A DNA stretch of 19,541 nt, from assembly GCA_964373925.1 (NCBI GenBank), contig CAYJWS010000017.1:1-19541 (forward strand), given 5' to 3'. The notes beneath the pieces are model-generated. The model searched no databases. It was not told where the DNA came from and saw nothing but the letters and a program-made list of their open reading frames with translations. The position numbers were made by a program, and so were the translations under genes. This document shows positions 19,505 through 19,541 of the stretch, piece after piece; position 1 is the first letter of the stretch, and every line of letters starts with the position of its first letter. Source of the DNA: CAYJWS01 sp964373925 (lineage in GTDB: Bacteria; Patescibacteriota; Patescibacteriia; Buchananbacterales; GWA2-38-13).

Positions 19505-19541
19505 GTCATTGTGAGCGCAATGAAACGAAGCGAAGCAATCT
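19505..19541. repeat. Dispersed repeat of the GAAGCGAAGCAATC type (cut by window end)
   Basis: The last bases contain CATTG (19507-19511) facing CAATG (19518-19522) followed by ACGAAGCGAAGCAATCT. Sequences of this kind (often starting GTCATTGCGAG) recur as non-coding dispersed repeats in many bacterial genomes. A weaker relative, GAAGCGAAAC with nearby GGAGCGTAGCGACG, lies in the rpsJ-rplC gap at 5064-5091. The element runs off the window, so its full extent is unknown. Confidence 0.55.

Overview
The window is the translation-machinery supercluster of a small-genome bacterium, most likely a member of the Candidate Phyla Radiation (Patescibacteria), probably a Parcubacteria-type lineage. The basis is the str-S10-spc gene order, the absence of an L30 gene between S5 and L15, zinc-type S14 and L24, long charged tails on several ribosomal proteins, A/T-rich spacers and mostly Shine-Dalgarno-free starts. 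TGA is used as a stop, which argues against the recoded Gracilibacteria/SR1 lineages. The lineage assignment is inference from gene content, not from a phylogeny. Every convincing gene is on the + strand, and no rRNA, tRNA, CRISPR array or transposase was seen.

Layout: rpsG and fusA; a small unknown gene with a Phd/YefM-like stretch; tuf with its own consensus promoter and a strong Shine-Dalgarno; rpsJ; a 356-bp gap ending in a good promoter; then rplC-rplD-rplW-rplB-rpsS-rplV-rpsC-rplP-rpmC-rpsQ (S10 block) and rplN-rplX-rplE-rpsN-rpsH-rplF-rplR-rpsE-rplO-secY (spc block). An intrinsic terminator and a probable extended -10 promoter follow secY. A downstream group then holds an 84-residue unknown protein, a CaCA-type cation antiporter, adk and map. 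The window closes with a GAAGCGAAGCAATC-type dispersed repeat.

The ribosomal genes supply both subunits, fusA and tuf drive elongation, secY makes the export channel next to which L22/L23 sit on the ribosome, map removes the initiator methionine, and adk balances adenylate pools.

The most unusual feature is in the spacers. They fall into two size classes: 44 nt or less, or about 84-157 nt. Nearly every long spacer inside the ribosomal blocks is filled by an inverted repeat whose arms are tandem 7-bp units. At least three unrelated heptad sequences (TAGTNNR-like, AATTTCT-like, AACTTNA-like) use the same design. The left arm starts within about 11 nt of the upstream stop codon and the right arm usually ends within about 10 nt of the next start codon. 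Two spacers also carry an identical 90-bp element with a GC-rich double-hairpin core. I do not recognise these as a named element; they are the best candidate here for an undescribed system.
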